Assembly: GCA_965225895.1 (NCBI GenBank)
Contig: CBDDBR010000007.1
Span: 56,486-120,485 of the forward strand
Length of the DNA: 64,000 nt
Reading direction: 5' to 3'
Source of the DNA: Endobugula sp965225895
GTDB lineage: Bacteria; Pseudomonadota; Gammaproteobacteria; Pseudomonadales; Cellvibrionaceae
The translations under genes were made by a program, and so were the position numbers. Position 1 is the first letter of the stretch, and every line of letters starts with the position of its first letter. The notes beneath the pieces were generated by a model. That model saw only the letters and a program-made list of their open reading frames with translations. It did no database searches and had not been told where the DNA came from. This document shows, piece after piece, positions 7,518 through 15,953 of this stretch.

Positions 7518-9092
7518 ATGTTATTTTCAGAATCTTCTGCGCTTTATTTGGCCGAACAAGTGGCTGAGCTTGATCATCTTGTGATGCAGCACCAAGGTAT
7601 TTCTGCCAGTATATTGATGAAACGAGCGGGTCGGGTCGCGTTTGAACTATTAAGTGAGCGATGGCCAAACACCACGGCACTGCATATTTTTTGCGGTGCA
7701 GGCAATAATGCAGGCGATGGTTATATCGTGGCAGCCTTGGCATTACAGCGACAACTCACGGTGCATGTGTGGTATCTCTGTGATCCTCAAACATTGCAAG
7801 GTGCAGCGCAGCAGGCGTATGAATATGCAGTACGAGAAGGCGCGGTATGTCAGGCCTTTAATACCGCTGAATTCATTGACATGCAGTTGATGCAACCAGA
7901 AGAAACCGTCTTGGTTGATGCCTTATTAGGCACAGGTGTTGATGGCCCATTACGTGAGCCATACCGCGAAGCGGTGAATGCCATCAATGCAGCGAAAGAC
8001 ACACAAGCATGGCCGATTATTGCGATGGACATTCCAACAGGGGTAAACCCGAATACTGGTGCGGTATCATCATCAGCGATTATGGCCGATGCAACAATGA
8101 GCTTTATTGGACAAAAGCAGGGTTTGTTCACAGGCGCTGGACGTGTACATAGCGGTGAGCGATGCTTCTCTACCTTAGAGGTTGATGATGAGTGGCTGCA
8201 TTTAGTGAACCCCAATACCCGTATTATTGATAGTCATAAAGCGTTGGCGTCATTACCTGAGCGTAGCCTAGATGCCCATAAAGGGAACTGCGGACATGTA
8301 TTAATCGTGGGCGGTGACGTAGGCGCCTCGTATGGCTATGGCGGTGCGCCTATTATGGCTGCGCAAATGGCATTACGTTCTGGTGCAGGCTTGGTGAGTG
8401 TTGCTACACAGCCAACGTTTGTAAGTGCAGTGTTGGCGCGTCAACCAGAGATGATGGCGGCGGGTATTGAAAATGGACAAGCGCTATTACCGTTATTAGA
8501 AAAGGCTTCTGGTATTGTGATTGGTACAGGCTTGGGACAATCCCCGTGGTCTGAGCAACTATTGTATCAAGCGCTACAGGTAGCGGATAAGCCGATGGTG
8601 ATTGATGCTGATGCTCTACATTTACTAGCGCAAACACGTTTTTCGTCATTGGTGTCTCAGGTACCTGAGCAGCGCCAATGGATTTTAACGCCTCATCCGG
8701 GAGAAGCCGCTGCCTTATTGGGGGTAAGTATTGATGCGATTCAAGCAGATCGTTTTTCTGCTGCGCAACGTATTCAGCAGCAATATGGTGGCGCTGTGAT
8801 TTTAAAGGGTGCAGGAACCATCGTGGTGACGTCAACAGGCGCGCAATGGTTATGTGATGCTGGCAGTGCGGCGATGGCCAGTGGAGGCATGGGAGATGTA
8901 TTGAGCGGTTTATTAGGCGCTTTACTCGTACAAGGTATGACGACAGATCAAGCGGCATTACTCGGCACAGTATTACATTCATTAGCCGCTGATGTGGCGG
9001 TAGCAGAACACGGTCAGCGCGGTTTATTAGCAACTGACCTTATTCCTTATGTTCAAGGCTTATTAGATGACGGCAGCTTTGTTAATCGGTGA
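7518..9092 (+). CDS. nnr: Bifunctional NAD(P)H-hydrate repair enzyme
   Basis: Repairs hydrated NADH/NADPH. The N-terminal YjeF domain (about residues 1-220) is the epimerase, with FCGAGNNAGDGYIVA and the AMDIPTGVNPNTG segment. The C-terminal ribokinase-like domain (about 230-524) is the ADP/ATP-dependent dehydratase, with HKGNCGHVLIVGG, LTPHPGEAAALLG and the active-site signature SGGMGDVLSGLLGALL. Both halves look intact and the 524-residue length is normal. It starts the nnr-tsaE-amidase operon and is divergent from queG (124 bases apart). Confidence 0.95.
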   Translation: MLFSESSALYLAEQVAELDHLVMQHQGISASILMKRAGRVAFELLSERWPNTTALHIFCGAGNNAGDGYIVAALALQRQLTVHVWYLCDPQTLQGAAQQAYEYAVREGAVCQAFNTAEFIDMQLMQPEETVLVDALLGTGVDGPLREPYREAVNAINAAKDTQAWPIIAMDIPTGVNPNTGAVSSSAIMADATMSFIGQKQGLFTGAGRVHSGERCFSTLEVDDEWLHLVNPNTRIIDSHKALASLPERSLDAHKGNCGHVLIVGGDVGASYGYGGAPIMAAQMALRSGAGLVSVATQPTFVSAVLARQPEMMAAGIENGQALLPLLEKASGIVIGTGLGQSPWSEQLLYQALQVADKPMVIDADALHLLAQTRFSSLVSQVPEQRQWILTPHPGEAAALLGVSIDAIQADRFSAAQRIQQQYGGAVILKGAGTIVVTSTGAQWLCDAGSAAMASGGMGDVLSGLLGALLVQGMTTDQAALLGTVLHSLAADVAVAEHGQRGLLATDLIPYVQGLLDDGSFVNR

Positions 9093-9096
9093 TGGA

Positions 9097-9561
9097 ATGG
9101 CGACGGTAGAAACATATTTTTTAGCAGATGAGCAAGCAACCGTAGCGGCGGGTACTGAATTAAGCCAGCGCTTGCGTAAGGGAATGACCATTTCTCTAGA
9201 AGGTACCTTAGGTGCGGGTAAAACAACCATCACTCGTGGTATTTTATTGGGCTTTGGTCATGTTGGTGCCGTAAAAAGCCCAACTTATACGTTAGTTGAG
9301 CCGTATGATACGTTATCGCCTGTACTGTATCATTTTGACTTGTATCGCTTAGGTGATCCTGAAGAACTGGAATACATGGGGATTAGGGATTATTTTTCTG
9401 AACATACGATTTGTTTGGTTGAATGGGCAGAGCGTGGAGAAGGTGTATTGCCGACACCTGATGTGATTATTCGGCTAGCGCCAATGGCTTGTGAAAAAAC
9501 AGGGGCTATGGGTCGTCAATTAGTGATTCATTTTGTTACACCGCCGTTGGCTGGAGATTAA
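9097..9561 (+). CDS. tsaE: tRNA threonylcarbamoyladenosine ATPase TsaE
   Basis: P-loop ATPase needed with TsaB and TsaD for t6A modification of ANN-decoding tRNAs. It has the Walker A motif LGAGKTTITRG, then VKSPTYTLVEPY and HFDLYRLGDPEELEYMGIRDYF, and the family signature CLVEWAERGEG. I take the ATG at 9097, giving 154 residues. It begins 4 bases after the nnr stop. The reading frame is open further upstream, inside nnr, but that would add a non-conserved extension. Confidence 0.93.
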   Translation: MATVETYFLADEQATVAAGTELSQRLRKGMTISLEGTLGAGKTTITRGILLGFGHVGAVKSPTYTLVEPYDTLSPVLYHFDLYRLGDPEELEYMGIRDYFSEHTICLVEWAERGEGVLPTPDVIIRLAPMACEKTGAMGRQLVIHFVTPPLAGD

Positions 9562-9563
9562 GT

Positions 9564-11234
9564 TTGTTGTTGAGTGTTCAATGTATTCGTAAACGTTTTC
9601 TGCTGCATATGTCGGCATGGTTGTTATTGTTACTATGCGCACAGCAAACCATAGCGGCTACGGTGGATGGACTACGTGTGTGGCGTGCGCCTGATCATAC
9701 GCGCGTTGTATTAGATTTAAGCGGCGAAGTGACTTATAAATTATTTTCGCTGGAAAATCCGCATCGCCTAGTGGTCGACATGAGTGATACCCAATCACAA
9801 AAAACATTTTCTTCTATTGATGTAAAAAGCACGCCAATTCAGCGTGTACGTACCGCCGTGCGACAAGGAAAAGATTTACGCTTTGTTTTTGATTTACATA
9901 CTGCCGTAAAACCGCGTAGTTTTTTATTAAAGCCCAACAAAGACAAGCCCCACCGTTTGGTATTAGATCTTTATAATGCATCAACAAATACCAATAAAAC
10001 GGTAAGCAGTGTGGTGACTCATGATGTGTCTAAAAAAACATCATCAACAAATACTACGCAAAAAGTTAAAAGGCCGCTGCGCGATGTGTTGGTAGTGGTT
10101 GATGCTGGCCACGGTGGAGAAGATCCAGGCGCTATAGGCCCTAAAAAAATACAAGAAAAAGTGGTTGTTCTTGATATTGCTAAAAAATTAGCGGCGCTGA
10201 TTAATCAGAAAAAAGGCTATAAAGCGGTATTAACGCGCAGTGGTGATTATTTTATTCCATTACGTAAGCGTCGTGATAAAGCACGTAAATTACGTGCTGA
10301 TTTATTTGTGTCGGTACATGCGGATGCGTTTAATAAACCGCAAGCTAATGGCGCATCGGTGTATGCCTTATCTCAGCGAGGTGCTACGAGTGAGGCTGCT
10401 CGGTTTTTGGCAAAGCAAGAGAATGAAGCCGATTTAATTGGCGGTGTGGGGGATGTTAGCTTAGAAGATAAAGATGAGGTGCTACGTGGTGTACTAGTTG
10501 ACCTCTCAATGACCGCTACCGTGGGCGATAGTTTAGAAGTAGGAAAATCTGTATTAAAAGGCATGGGTGGTGTTGCGCGTTTACATAAAAAACAGGTCGA
10601 GCAAGCGGGTTTTTTAGTGCTTAAATCACCAGATGTTCCGTCTATTTTGATCGAAACAGGGTTTATTTCAAACCCTAAAGAAGCCAAGCTATTAGCAACA
10701 TCAAGTTATCGTAAAAAAATGGCATCGGTTATTTTTAAAGGCATCACGCAATATTTTTCAGCAAAGCCGCCAGCGGGTTCTTACCTTGCATGGAAAAAAA
10801 ATGGCTCCAAGCAAAGTGATTTATATGTTGATAGTCATACACCCGAAAAAAATAATTCAGTTGCCTCAGCCCCTGTTGCTGCGCAGGCAAATACATCACC
10901 ACCTTTAGCCTCACTATCTGCTTCGCAAATTACGCACAAGGTGAAAAATGGTGAAAGTTTGTCAACCATTGGTGCAAAGTATCGTGTGAGTGTAAGAAAG
11001 ATTAAAAAACTAAATAATATTAAAGACGATACAATTCGTATTGGTCAAGTATTACTGATAGCTCATAAAAAAGTGGCGCCTGCAAAAAAAGTTATTACCC
11101 ATAAAGTGAAAAACGGTGAGACGTTGTCAGAAATTGCCGTGCGTTATAAAACATCATCTGCGGTGATTCGTAAACGTAACAAGTTATCATCGTCTACTAT
11201 TCGTGTAGGGCAAGTATTAACGATTTCTCGATAA
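9564..11234 (+). CDS. amiB: N-acetylmuramoyl-L-alanine amidase (AMIN, Amidase_3, two LysM)
   Basis: Periplasmic zinc amidase that splits septal peptidoglycan in daughter-cell separation. After a signal peptide ending near QQTIAA comes an AMIN domain (about 33-140, VDGLRVWRAPDHTRVVLDLS). Next is the Amidase_3 catalytic domain (about 170-395, VVDAGHGGEDPGAIG, SVHADAF, ILIETGFISN). Two LysM repeats close the protein (THKVKNGESLSTI and THKVKNGETLSEI). The start is probably TTG at 9564, 7 bases after GGAG. An inner ATG at 9609 would still leave a signal peptide but has no visible ribosome binding site. The AMIN+LysM form is AmiB/AmiC-like. EnvC, encoded at 1246-2472, is the expected type of activator. 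Confidence 0.92.
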   Translation: MLLSVQCIRKRFLLHMSAWLLLLLCAQQTIAATVDGLRVWRAPDHTRVVLDLSGEVTYKLFSLENPHRLVVDMSDTQSQKTFSSIDVKSTPIQRVRTAVRQGKDLRFVFDLHTAVKPRSFLLKPNKDKPHRLVLDLYNASTNTNKTVSSVVTHDVSKKTSSTNTTQKVKRPLRDVLVVVDAGHGGEDPGAIGPKKIQEKVVVLDIAKKLAALINQKKGYKAVLTRSGDYFIPLRKRRDKARKLRADLFVSVHADAFNKPQANGASVYALSQRGATSEAARFLAKQENEADLIGGVGDVSLEDKDEVLRGVLVDLSMTATVGDSLEVGKSVLKGMGGVARLHKKQVEQAGFLVLKSPDVPSILIETGFISNPKEAKLLATSSYRKKMASVIFKGITQYFSAKPPAGSYLAWKKNGSKQSDLYVDSHTPEKNNSVASAPVAAQANTSPPLASLSASQITHKVKNGESLSTIGAKYRVSVRKIKKLNNIKDDTIRIGQVLLIAHKKVAPAKKVITHKVKNGETLSEIAVRYKTSSAVIRKRNKLSSSTIRVGQVLTISR

Positions 11235-11273
11235 GATAAAGATAACTTTAATGTGCGAGTCAGTTGCGCATGA

Positions 11274-11984
11274 ATGAATAATGAGTTGGCTATGAAAAAA
11301 TTTTCAGATGTTGTGATGCAGGCAGAAGAACGAAAGGGCGGGGCTAAAGCACTGGCGCGTTTGTTACCGCCTGCGGTATCTATAGAGCAAGTGCTTGCGA
11401 CACCTGACGATCGTTTTTTATCGACAATGACCAAGGTGATTAACCAAGCGGGTTTTCATTGGGGTGTTATTGAGAAAAAATGGCCGCAATTTGAAGATGC
11501 TTTTTTTCAATTTTCTATAGGTATGTTAATTTATTTGTCGCCCGAGCAGTGGGAAGCCTATATGCAGGATACCCGCGTTGTGCGTAATTGGCAGAAAATA
11601 CAAGCAGTAATGGATAACGCTGCGTTTGTGTATCGTGAGTCGAGCGATCGCGGGTCGTTCTCACGTTTAATTGCGGAATGGCCAGAAGACGATCAAATCG
11701 GCTTAATGGCATATTTGAAAAAACATGGGTCGCGCTTGGGTGGGCATTCCGGGCAGCGCTTTTTACGTTATATGGGGCGCGATAGTTTTATTTTAACGGG
11801 CGATGTTGTGCTTGCTATGCAAACAGCAGGTTTAGATATTGCGGATAATCCTACCAGTCAGCGCGATCTGAAAAAAGCGCAGGCGTTAATGAACGATTGG
11901 CGTGAGCAGAGCGGTTTATCGTATACCCACATCAGCAAAATAGCTGCTTTCTCAACGGGTATTAATCAAGATATTAACGCCTAG
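11274..11984 (+). CDS. Divergent Tag-like DNA-3-methyladenine glycosylase
   Basis: A 236-residue protein resembling the Tag (DNA-3-methyladenine glycosylase I) family in its middle part: VINQAGFHWGVIEKKWPQFE, VVRNWQKIQAVMDNA, then the LGGHSGQRFLRYMGRDSF region. Compared with E. coli Tag from memory, the glutamate preceding the QAG-x-x-W motif is replaced by Val55, and the zinc-binding N- and C-terminal Cys/His residues are not seen. It is therefore a divergent member that may differ in catalysis. The start is ATG at 11274; ATG at 11292 is possible. It lies 39 bases after the amidase gene and before the acyltransferase cassette. Confidence 0.65.
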   Translation: MNNELAMKKFSDVVMQAEERKGGAKALARLLPPAVSIEQVLATPDDRFLSTMTKVINQAGFHWGVIEKKWPQFEDAFFQFSIGMLIYLSPEQWEAYMQDTRVVRNWQKIQAVMDNAAFVYRESSDRGSFSRLIAEWPEDDQIGLMAYLKKHGSRLGGHSGQRFLRYMGRDSFILTGDVVLAMQTAGLDIADNPTSQRDLKKAQALMNDWREQSGLSYTHISKIAAFSTGINQDINA

Positions 11985-12181
11985 CTGCCTATATTTTGAA
12001 CGTCTAGTATTAACCTAACGTCTAATAGGCAATGGGATTTTTTTGGTGTTGAATGTTTCTTGTTGTAGCCCATCTTGAAGATCTGGTTATCATAAATATA
12101 AAAATAAGCGTTTTGGGGCACCTTCCCTTATCAAGGTCGAAACATAAGTTGTTCATTTCCTCGTATCGCTTTCTTAATATT

Positions 12182-12203
12182 CTTTAATTGAATGCAATTA
12201 AAG
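12182..12203. promoter_or_regulatory. Palindromic operator-like site before acyltransferase gene
   Basis: A perfect 9-bp inverted repeat, CTTTAATTG / CAATTAAAG, with a 4-base spacer AATG, about 70 bases before the acyltransferase start. The 290-base gap from 11985 also holds a short CCCTA-TTT-TAGGG palindrome at 12221-12233. The size and symmetry suit a dimeric repressor or activator. No regulator gene adjoins it, so function is inferred only. Confidence 0.35.
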
Positions 12204-12274
12204 TCATACTTTGCTTATAGCCCTATTTTAGGGTGCAGCGAACATAATATCCATAATAAAAGAGAGAAGTTCCC

Positions 12275-14122
12275 ATGACGAACTCGACGCAATCTCAGGC
12301 CTCTGAGGCATCTACTGTACTTACTACTTTTTCAGGGGAAGGCGTATTGCCGCGCGTTCCCTTACCAGAACTTGCCGATACCATGCAACGATTTGAGCAA
12401 TGGTGTGCGCCCTTACTCACATCAGAAGAGCTAGAAGAAACACGAGCGGCTATGGCTGAATTTGCTAGCGATAATGGCCCTGGTCAGCGATTACATGACG
12501 CCATTAAAGCCTATGATCAACAAGCGGGTGTACACAGTTGGTTAGATAATTTTTGGCCTGCTCGTTATTTAGGTCGACGTGTTCCAGTATCGATTAATGC
12601 AAACTTTATTTTTAGTTTTATTGAACAACCATTAACGCAAGTACAACGCGCGGCTCAGTTATTAGGTGGCGGTGCACGATATAAGCAGATGCTCGATAAA
12701 GAGATAGTTCCCCCTGCAACCCAGCGTGGCACACCCATGTGTATGGAGCAGCATAAGTTTTTATTTTCTACGACCCGTATTCCAGGAGATGTTCGCGATA
12801 CTGTGCGCGCACCGTATTCTACCCGTGCTCCAGGGCCATCGTCTGCGCGCCATGTGTTGGTTTTTCATAAGCACCAGATTTTTTCTGTAGATGTTATTGC
12901 CGAAGACGGCCGAGCCCATAGCGTGAATGAATTAGAGGCCGCATTACAGAATATAATTGATACAGCACCGACAGCGGCATTAGAAAAGCGTGAATCAGTG
13001 GGCTATTTAACGACATTGCCACGTTCTGATTGGGCGCCTGTACGAGAAGAATTATTGGCTGCGAATGAGCAGAATCCTGCATGTATGGAAGCGGTGGAGC
13101 AAGCGCTATTTTGTTTGTGTTTAGATGAAACCGCGCCTGATAATTTGTGTGATACCGCCGATCAATTATTGCATGGTGATGGCGGTAATCGTTGGTTTGA
13201 TAAATCCGTTTCGTTGATTGTTTTTGCTAATGGCGCATCAGGCATTAATTGTGAACATTGTGGTGTAGATGGTGGCGCACTTATTGAATTTGTTGATTTT
13301 TTGCATAGTGAAGGTACACGCGGTGCTTTAGAGGCAAACCGTTATGATCAAATAGGTATGCCCGTTTCTAGCCCATTAATTTTTACGCTTACGGAGTCTT
13401 TGCGTGGGCATATTGAGCAAGCCAGTGAAGCATTTGATGATTTAGCAAGCCGTACGGCAACAACCCATACCTCATTTGATGATTTTGGCGCAAAAAAAAT
13501 TAAGTCACTAAAAATGTCACCCGATGCATTTGCCCAAATAGGCTTTCAATTAGCGCACTTGCGTACGAAAGGGCTAGTGGGCGCCACGTATGAATCAATC
13601 GCCACACGCCAGTATGATCGTGGTCGTACAGAAGCCATGCGCGTAGTTACACCCGAAATTGTAGCGTTTGTACACGCTATGGATAATGCTCAAACTGATG
13701 ACGCAACAACGTACCAATTACTTCGTGATGCCGCGGCTCAACATAGTCAGCGTTTGCGTGAATGCCAAGTGGGGGAAGCGCCAGAGCAACATTTATGGCA
13801 GCTTCAATTGTTAGCCGAAGAGCAAGGGGCTGCATTGGGCACAGGTAGTGAATTTAGTTTATTTTCGTCACCGGGCTGGCTAAAAATGCGCAATGATTAT
13901 CTAAGTACAAGTTCGGCGCCGTCTGAAAATATTACGGTTTTTGGTTTTGGTGCGACAAGTGAACAATGTATTGGCGTTGCTTACTTGGTGCGTAATGACA
14001 GTATTAAAGCATATTTGAGTACGCCTTCTGCCGTTGAAGAACACATGCATACGTTTGCAAATAATTTGCATACGGCATGGAGAGATATGGCCGAATTACT
14101 ACAGGGTGTTGCGGATGAATAA
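12275..14122 (+). CDS. Carnitine/choline-type O-acyltransferase with altered substrate pocket
   Basis: A 615-residue member of the eukaryote-like choline/carnitine acyltransferase family, which moves acyl groups between CoA and a hydroxyl. Family blocks occur in order: STTRIPGDVRDTV, FHKHQIFSVDV, NRWFDKSVSLIV, the catalytic His328 in EHCGVDGG, GATYESIATRQYDRGRTEAMR, and the STS motif at 544-546. By ungapped alignment from memory to rat carnitine acetyltransferase (offset 13), Y439, T452, A454 and Q505 match Y452, T465, T467 and R518. Thus the carboxylate-binding Arg is Gln. F556 falls at M564, whose bulk favours short acyl chains. No signal peptide or membrane segment is seen. It heads a three-gene unit; its stop overlaps the next start. 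The substrate is probably a quaternary or methylated amine other than carnitine. Confidence 0.85.
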   Translation: MTNSTQSQASEASTVLTTFSGEGVLPRVPLPELADTMQRFEQWCAPLLTSEELEETRAAMAEFASDNGPGQRLHDAIKAYDQQAGVHSWLDNFWPARYLGRRVPVSINANFIFSFIEQPLTQVQRAAQLLGGGARYKQMLDKEIVPPATQRGTPMCMEQHKFLFSTTRIPGDVRDTVRAPYSTRAPGPSSARHVLVFHKHQIFSVDVIAEDGRAHSVNELEAALQNIIDTAPTAALEKRESVGYLTTLPRSDWAPVREELLAANEQNPACMEAVEQALFCLCLDETAPDNLCDTADQLLHGDGGNRWFDKSVSLIVFANGASGINCEHCGVDGGALIEFVDFLHSEGTRGALEANRYDQIGMPVSSPLIFTLTESLRGHIEQASEAFDDLASRTATTHTSFDDFGAKKIKSLKMSPDAFAQIGFQLAHLRTKGLVGATYESIATRQYDRGRTEAMRVVTPEIVAFVHAMDNAQTDDATTYQLLRDAAAQHSQRLRECQVGEAPEQHLWQLQLLAEEQGAALGTGSEFSLFSSPGWLKMRNDYLSTSSAPSENITVFGFGATSEQCIGVAYLVRNDSIKAYLSTPSAVEEHMHTFANNLHTAWRDMAELLQGVADE

Positions 14123-14984
14123 TACTGATACGACAGTGTTGCAGGCGATGGTTGATTGCGATGCGTATGCATTGCTTCATCCTAACAGTGATGAATGGCA
14201 TGCGTCGGTGCAAGCGGTAAGATCAGAATTACAAGATCAAGGGTGTAGTGTTTTACAAGGGTTTATTCGACCCGAAGTGGTTGAGCAATTAGAACGAGAA
14301 GGCGAAACCGTTGCACCAAAAGCGTATTACACGACCGAGACTGTCAATGTATTTAATACTGATCCTACGCAATCATTTCCTGAAAATCATCCAGGTCGTA
14401 TTACCTTTGAACGTGGCAATGCATTTGTTGCGCGGGATCAAATTCCTAGCAACTATTTGATCCACCAGTTGTATACCCATCCGTTATTTAAGCAATTTCT
14501 TGCGGAGTGTTTTGAGATAGAAATTTTGCATGAGCTCAGTGATCCATTAGCGGGTTTGTGTCTGAACGTGTTACAGGAACATCGTGAACATCCTTGGCAT
14601 TTTGATACCAATGAATTTACGGTGAGTCTGTTAACTAAATCTGCAGAGCAGGGCGGAACTTTTCAGTATTGTCCAAATATTCGTTCTCCAGAGCATGAAA
14701 ATTTAACCGATGTAAATGCGGTTATTACCCAGCAAGCGCCAGAACGTGTGCAACATCTTAATTTACAAGCAGGTGACTTACAGTTATTTATGGGGCGCTA
14801 TTCCCTACATAGAGTAAGTCCAGTGAAAGGCGATAAGGAGCGCCATACAGCAATATTTGCATATACAAAATTACCAGATGTCATTGGTAATGTTGAGCGT
14901 ACACGGCAATTGTTTGGTCGGGTTTTACCCGAGCATTATGCAGCACAGCACCACGCTGCTCGTAGTGATTCATTGATAGACTGA
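14115..14984 (+). CDS. Fe(II)/2-oxoglutarate hydroxylase of the BesD/HalD type
   Basis: Predicted non-heme iron oxygenase of 289 residues. The metal triad is His162-Phe-Asp164 (WHFDTNEFTVSLL) and His232 (YSLHRVSPV); Arg243 in RHTAIF, 11 residues further, suits 2-oxoglutarate binding. The segment GGTFQYCPNIRSPEHEN resembles proteins annotated as HalD/BesD halogenases or ArpA-like. Halogenases have Gly or Ala in place of the triad Asp, so this protein should hydroxylate rather than chlorinate. BesD relatives act on free amino acids such as lysine; the substrate here is unknown. The ATG at 14115 overlaps the acyltransferase stop by 8 bases. An upstream in-frame start at 14034 lies inside the acyltransferase gene and is unlikely. 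Confidence 0.75.
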   Translation: MNNTDTTVLQAMVDCDAYALLHPNSDEWHASVQAVRSELQDQGCSVLQGFIRPEVVEQLEREGETVAPKAYYTTETVNVFNTDPTQSFPENHPGRITFERGNAFVARDQIPSNYLIHQLYTHPLFKQFLAECFEIEILHELSDPLAGLCLNVLQEHREHPWHFDTNEFTVSLLTKSAEQGGTFQYCPNIRSPEHENLTDVNAVITQQAPERVQHLNLQAGDLQLFMGRYSLHRVSPVKGDKERHTAIFAYTKLPDVIGNVERTRQLFGRVLPEHYAAQHHAARSDSLID

Positions 14985-14994
14985 GGTATTAATA

Positions 14995-15894
14995 ATGATA
15001 AGAAACAACGAAGCTCAAACACAATATACACAGGAAAAAAAAGCACTTGATGCAACGGGTAAAACCGTATTCGATGACATATATATGGCACCTGACCCTC
15101 GGGCATATTGTGTTGCCATGCAATCATTGGATTATGCAATACCTGAACGTGCGCAACCTATGTTTGATCAGTTGTTTCAACATTATCGAGAAAGAACCAA
15201 TAAAAAAACATTACGAGTATTAGATATAGGATCGTCTTACGGTATTAATGCGGCGTTATTAAGTGGCGGCTTTACACTGCCTGATTTTTTTGAGCGTTAT
15301 ACCAGTGACGAGGCGCAAGCTTATTCGAGTCAAGAATTGTTACAAAGAGATAAAGTCGCGTATCAATTTTCTGCAGATAATATAGACGTGATTGGTTTTG
15401 ATATATCAACCCCCGCGCTAACATATGCAAAAGAAGCGGGTTTGATTGTTGATGCGGTACAAGCGGATTTAGAAAAAAATGAAATTACTGCTTCGCAAGA
15501 GAAAAAATTATCAGCGATTGATTGTATTATTTCTTCAGGTTGTATTGGTTACGTTACCACAAAAACATTAGCAAAAATTATGGATGCCTGCTTGCCATGT
15601 ACTCCATGGATGGCGCATTGCGTATTGCGTATGTTTTCGCTAGATGATTTAAAAGAATTTTTTCATACACGAGGCTATCACGTAGATATTCATGCTGAGC
15701 CAGTGGCTCAACGTCGCTTTGCCTCAGATGAAGAGCAGCAACAGGTTATCGCACGGTTGAAAAAATTAGGCGTAGACCCTACGGGGTATGAAGACACGGG
15801 ATGGTTATATTCGTGGGTGGTGACTGCAACGCCATCGGTAGAAACGGTGAGTCAAGTTTATCAATATCAAGAGTTGCAATCAGAGCCTTGCTGA
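14995..15894 (+). CDS. SAM-dependent methyltransferase of the acyltransferase cassette
   Basis: Class I methyltransferase of 299 residues. The SAM-binding motif I is RVLDIGSSYGINAALL (residues 74-89), followed by a longer than usual insert before DVIGFDIS, which should contact the SAM ribose. VQADLEK and SAIDCIISSGCIGYV mark the next strands. No close family is recognised, so the acceptor atom cannot be read directly. Context favours N-methylation of the amino compound used by the two upstream enzymes. A GAGG ribosome binding site lies 8-11 bases before the ATG. It is the last gene of the unit; a hairpin follows at 15919. Confidence 0.75.
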   Translation: MIRNNEAQTQYTQEKKALDATGKTVFDDIYMAPDPRAYCVAMQSLDYAIPERAQPMFDQLFQHYRERTNKKTLRVLDIGSSYGINAALLSGGFTLPDFFERYTSDEAQAYSSQELLQRDKVAYQFSADNIDVIGFDISTPALTYAKEAGLIVDAVQADLEKNEITASQEKKLSAIDCIISSGCIGYVTTKTLAKIMDACLPCTPWMAHCVLRMFSLDDLKEFFHTRGYHVDIHAEPVAQRRFASDEEQQQVIARLKKLGVDPTGYEDTGWLYSWVVTATPSVETVSQVYQYQELQSEPC

Positions 15895-15918
15895 TTATTT
15901 TGTAGGGTAGAGTCGGTT

Positions 15919-15949
15919 ACATTGCCTGATGACTGGCATCAGGCAATGT
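15919..15949. terminator. Long hairpin between convergent genes
   Basis: A perfect 13-bp stem, ACATTGCCTGATG (15919-15931) with CATCAGGCAATGT (15937-15949), loop ACTGG. It sits between the methyltransferase and the convergent chemoreceptor. No T-run follows on either strand, so it is probably a shared stabilising or weak terminator. Confidence 0.55.
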
Positions 15950-15953
15950 CATG

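Noticed and set aside
8404..9033. Long minus-strand open frame inside nnr
   Set aside because: It is antisense to a well-supported gene and has no recognisable protein features.
14034..14114. Longer start of the hydroxylase at 14034
   Set aside because: It lies inside the acyltransferase coding region and gives a non-conserved extension; the ATG at 14115 gives normal coupling.
14115..14984. Calling the BesD-like protein a halogenase
   Set aside because: It has Asp in the HxD position; radical halogenases need Gly or Ala there to bind chloride.
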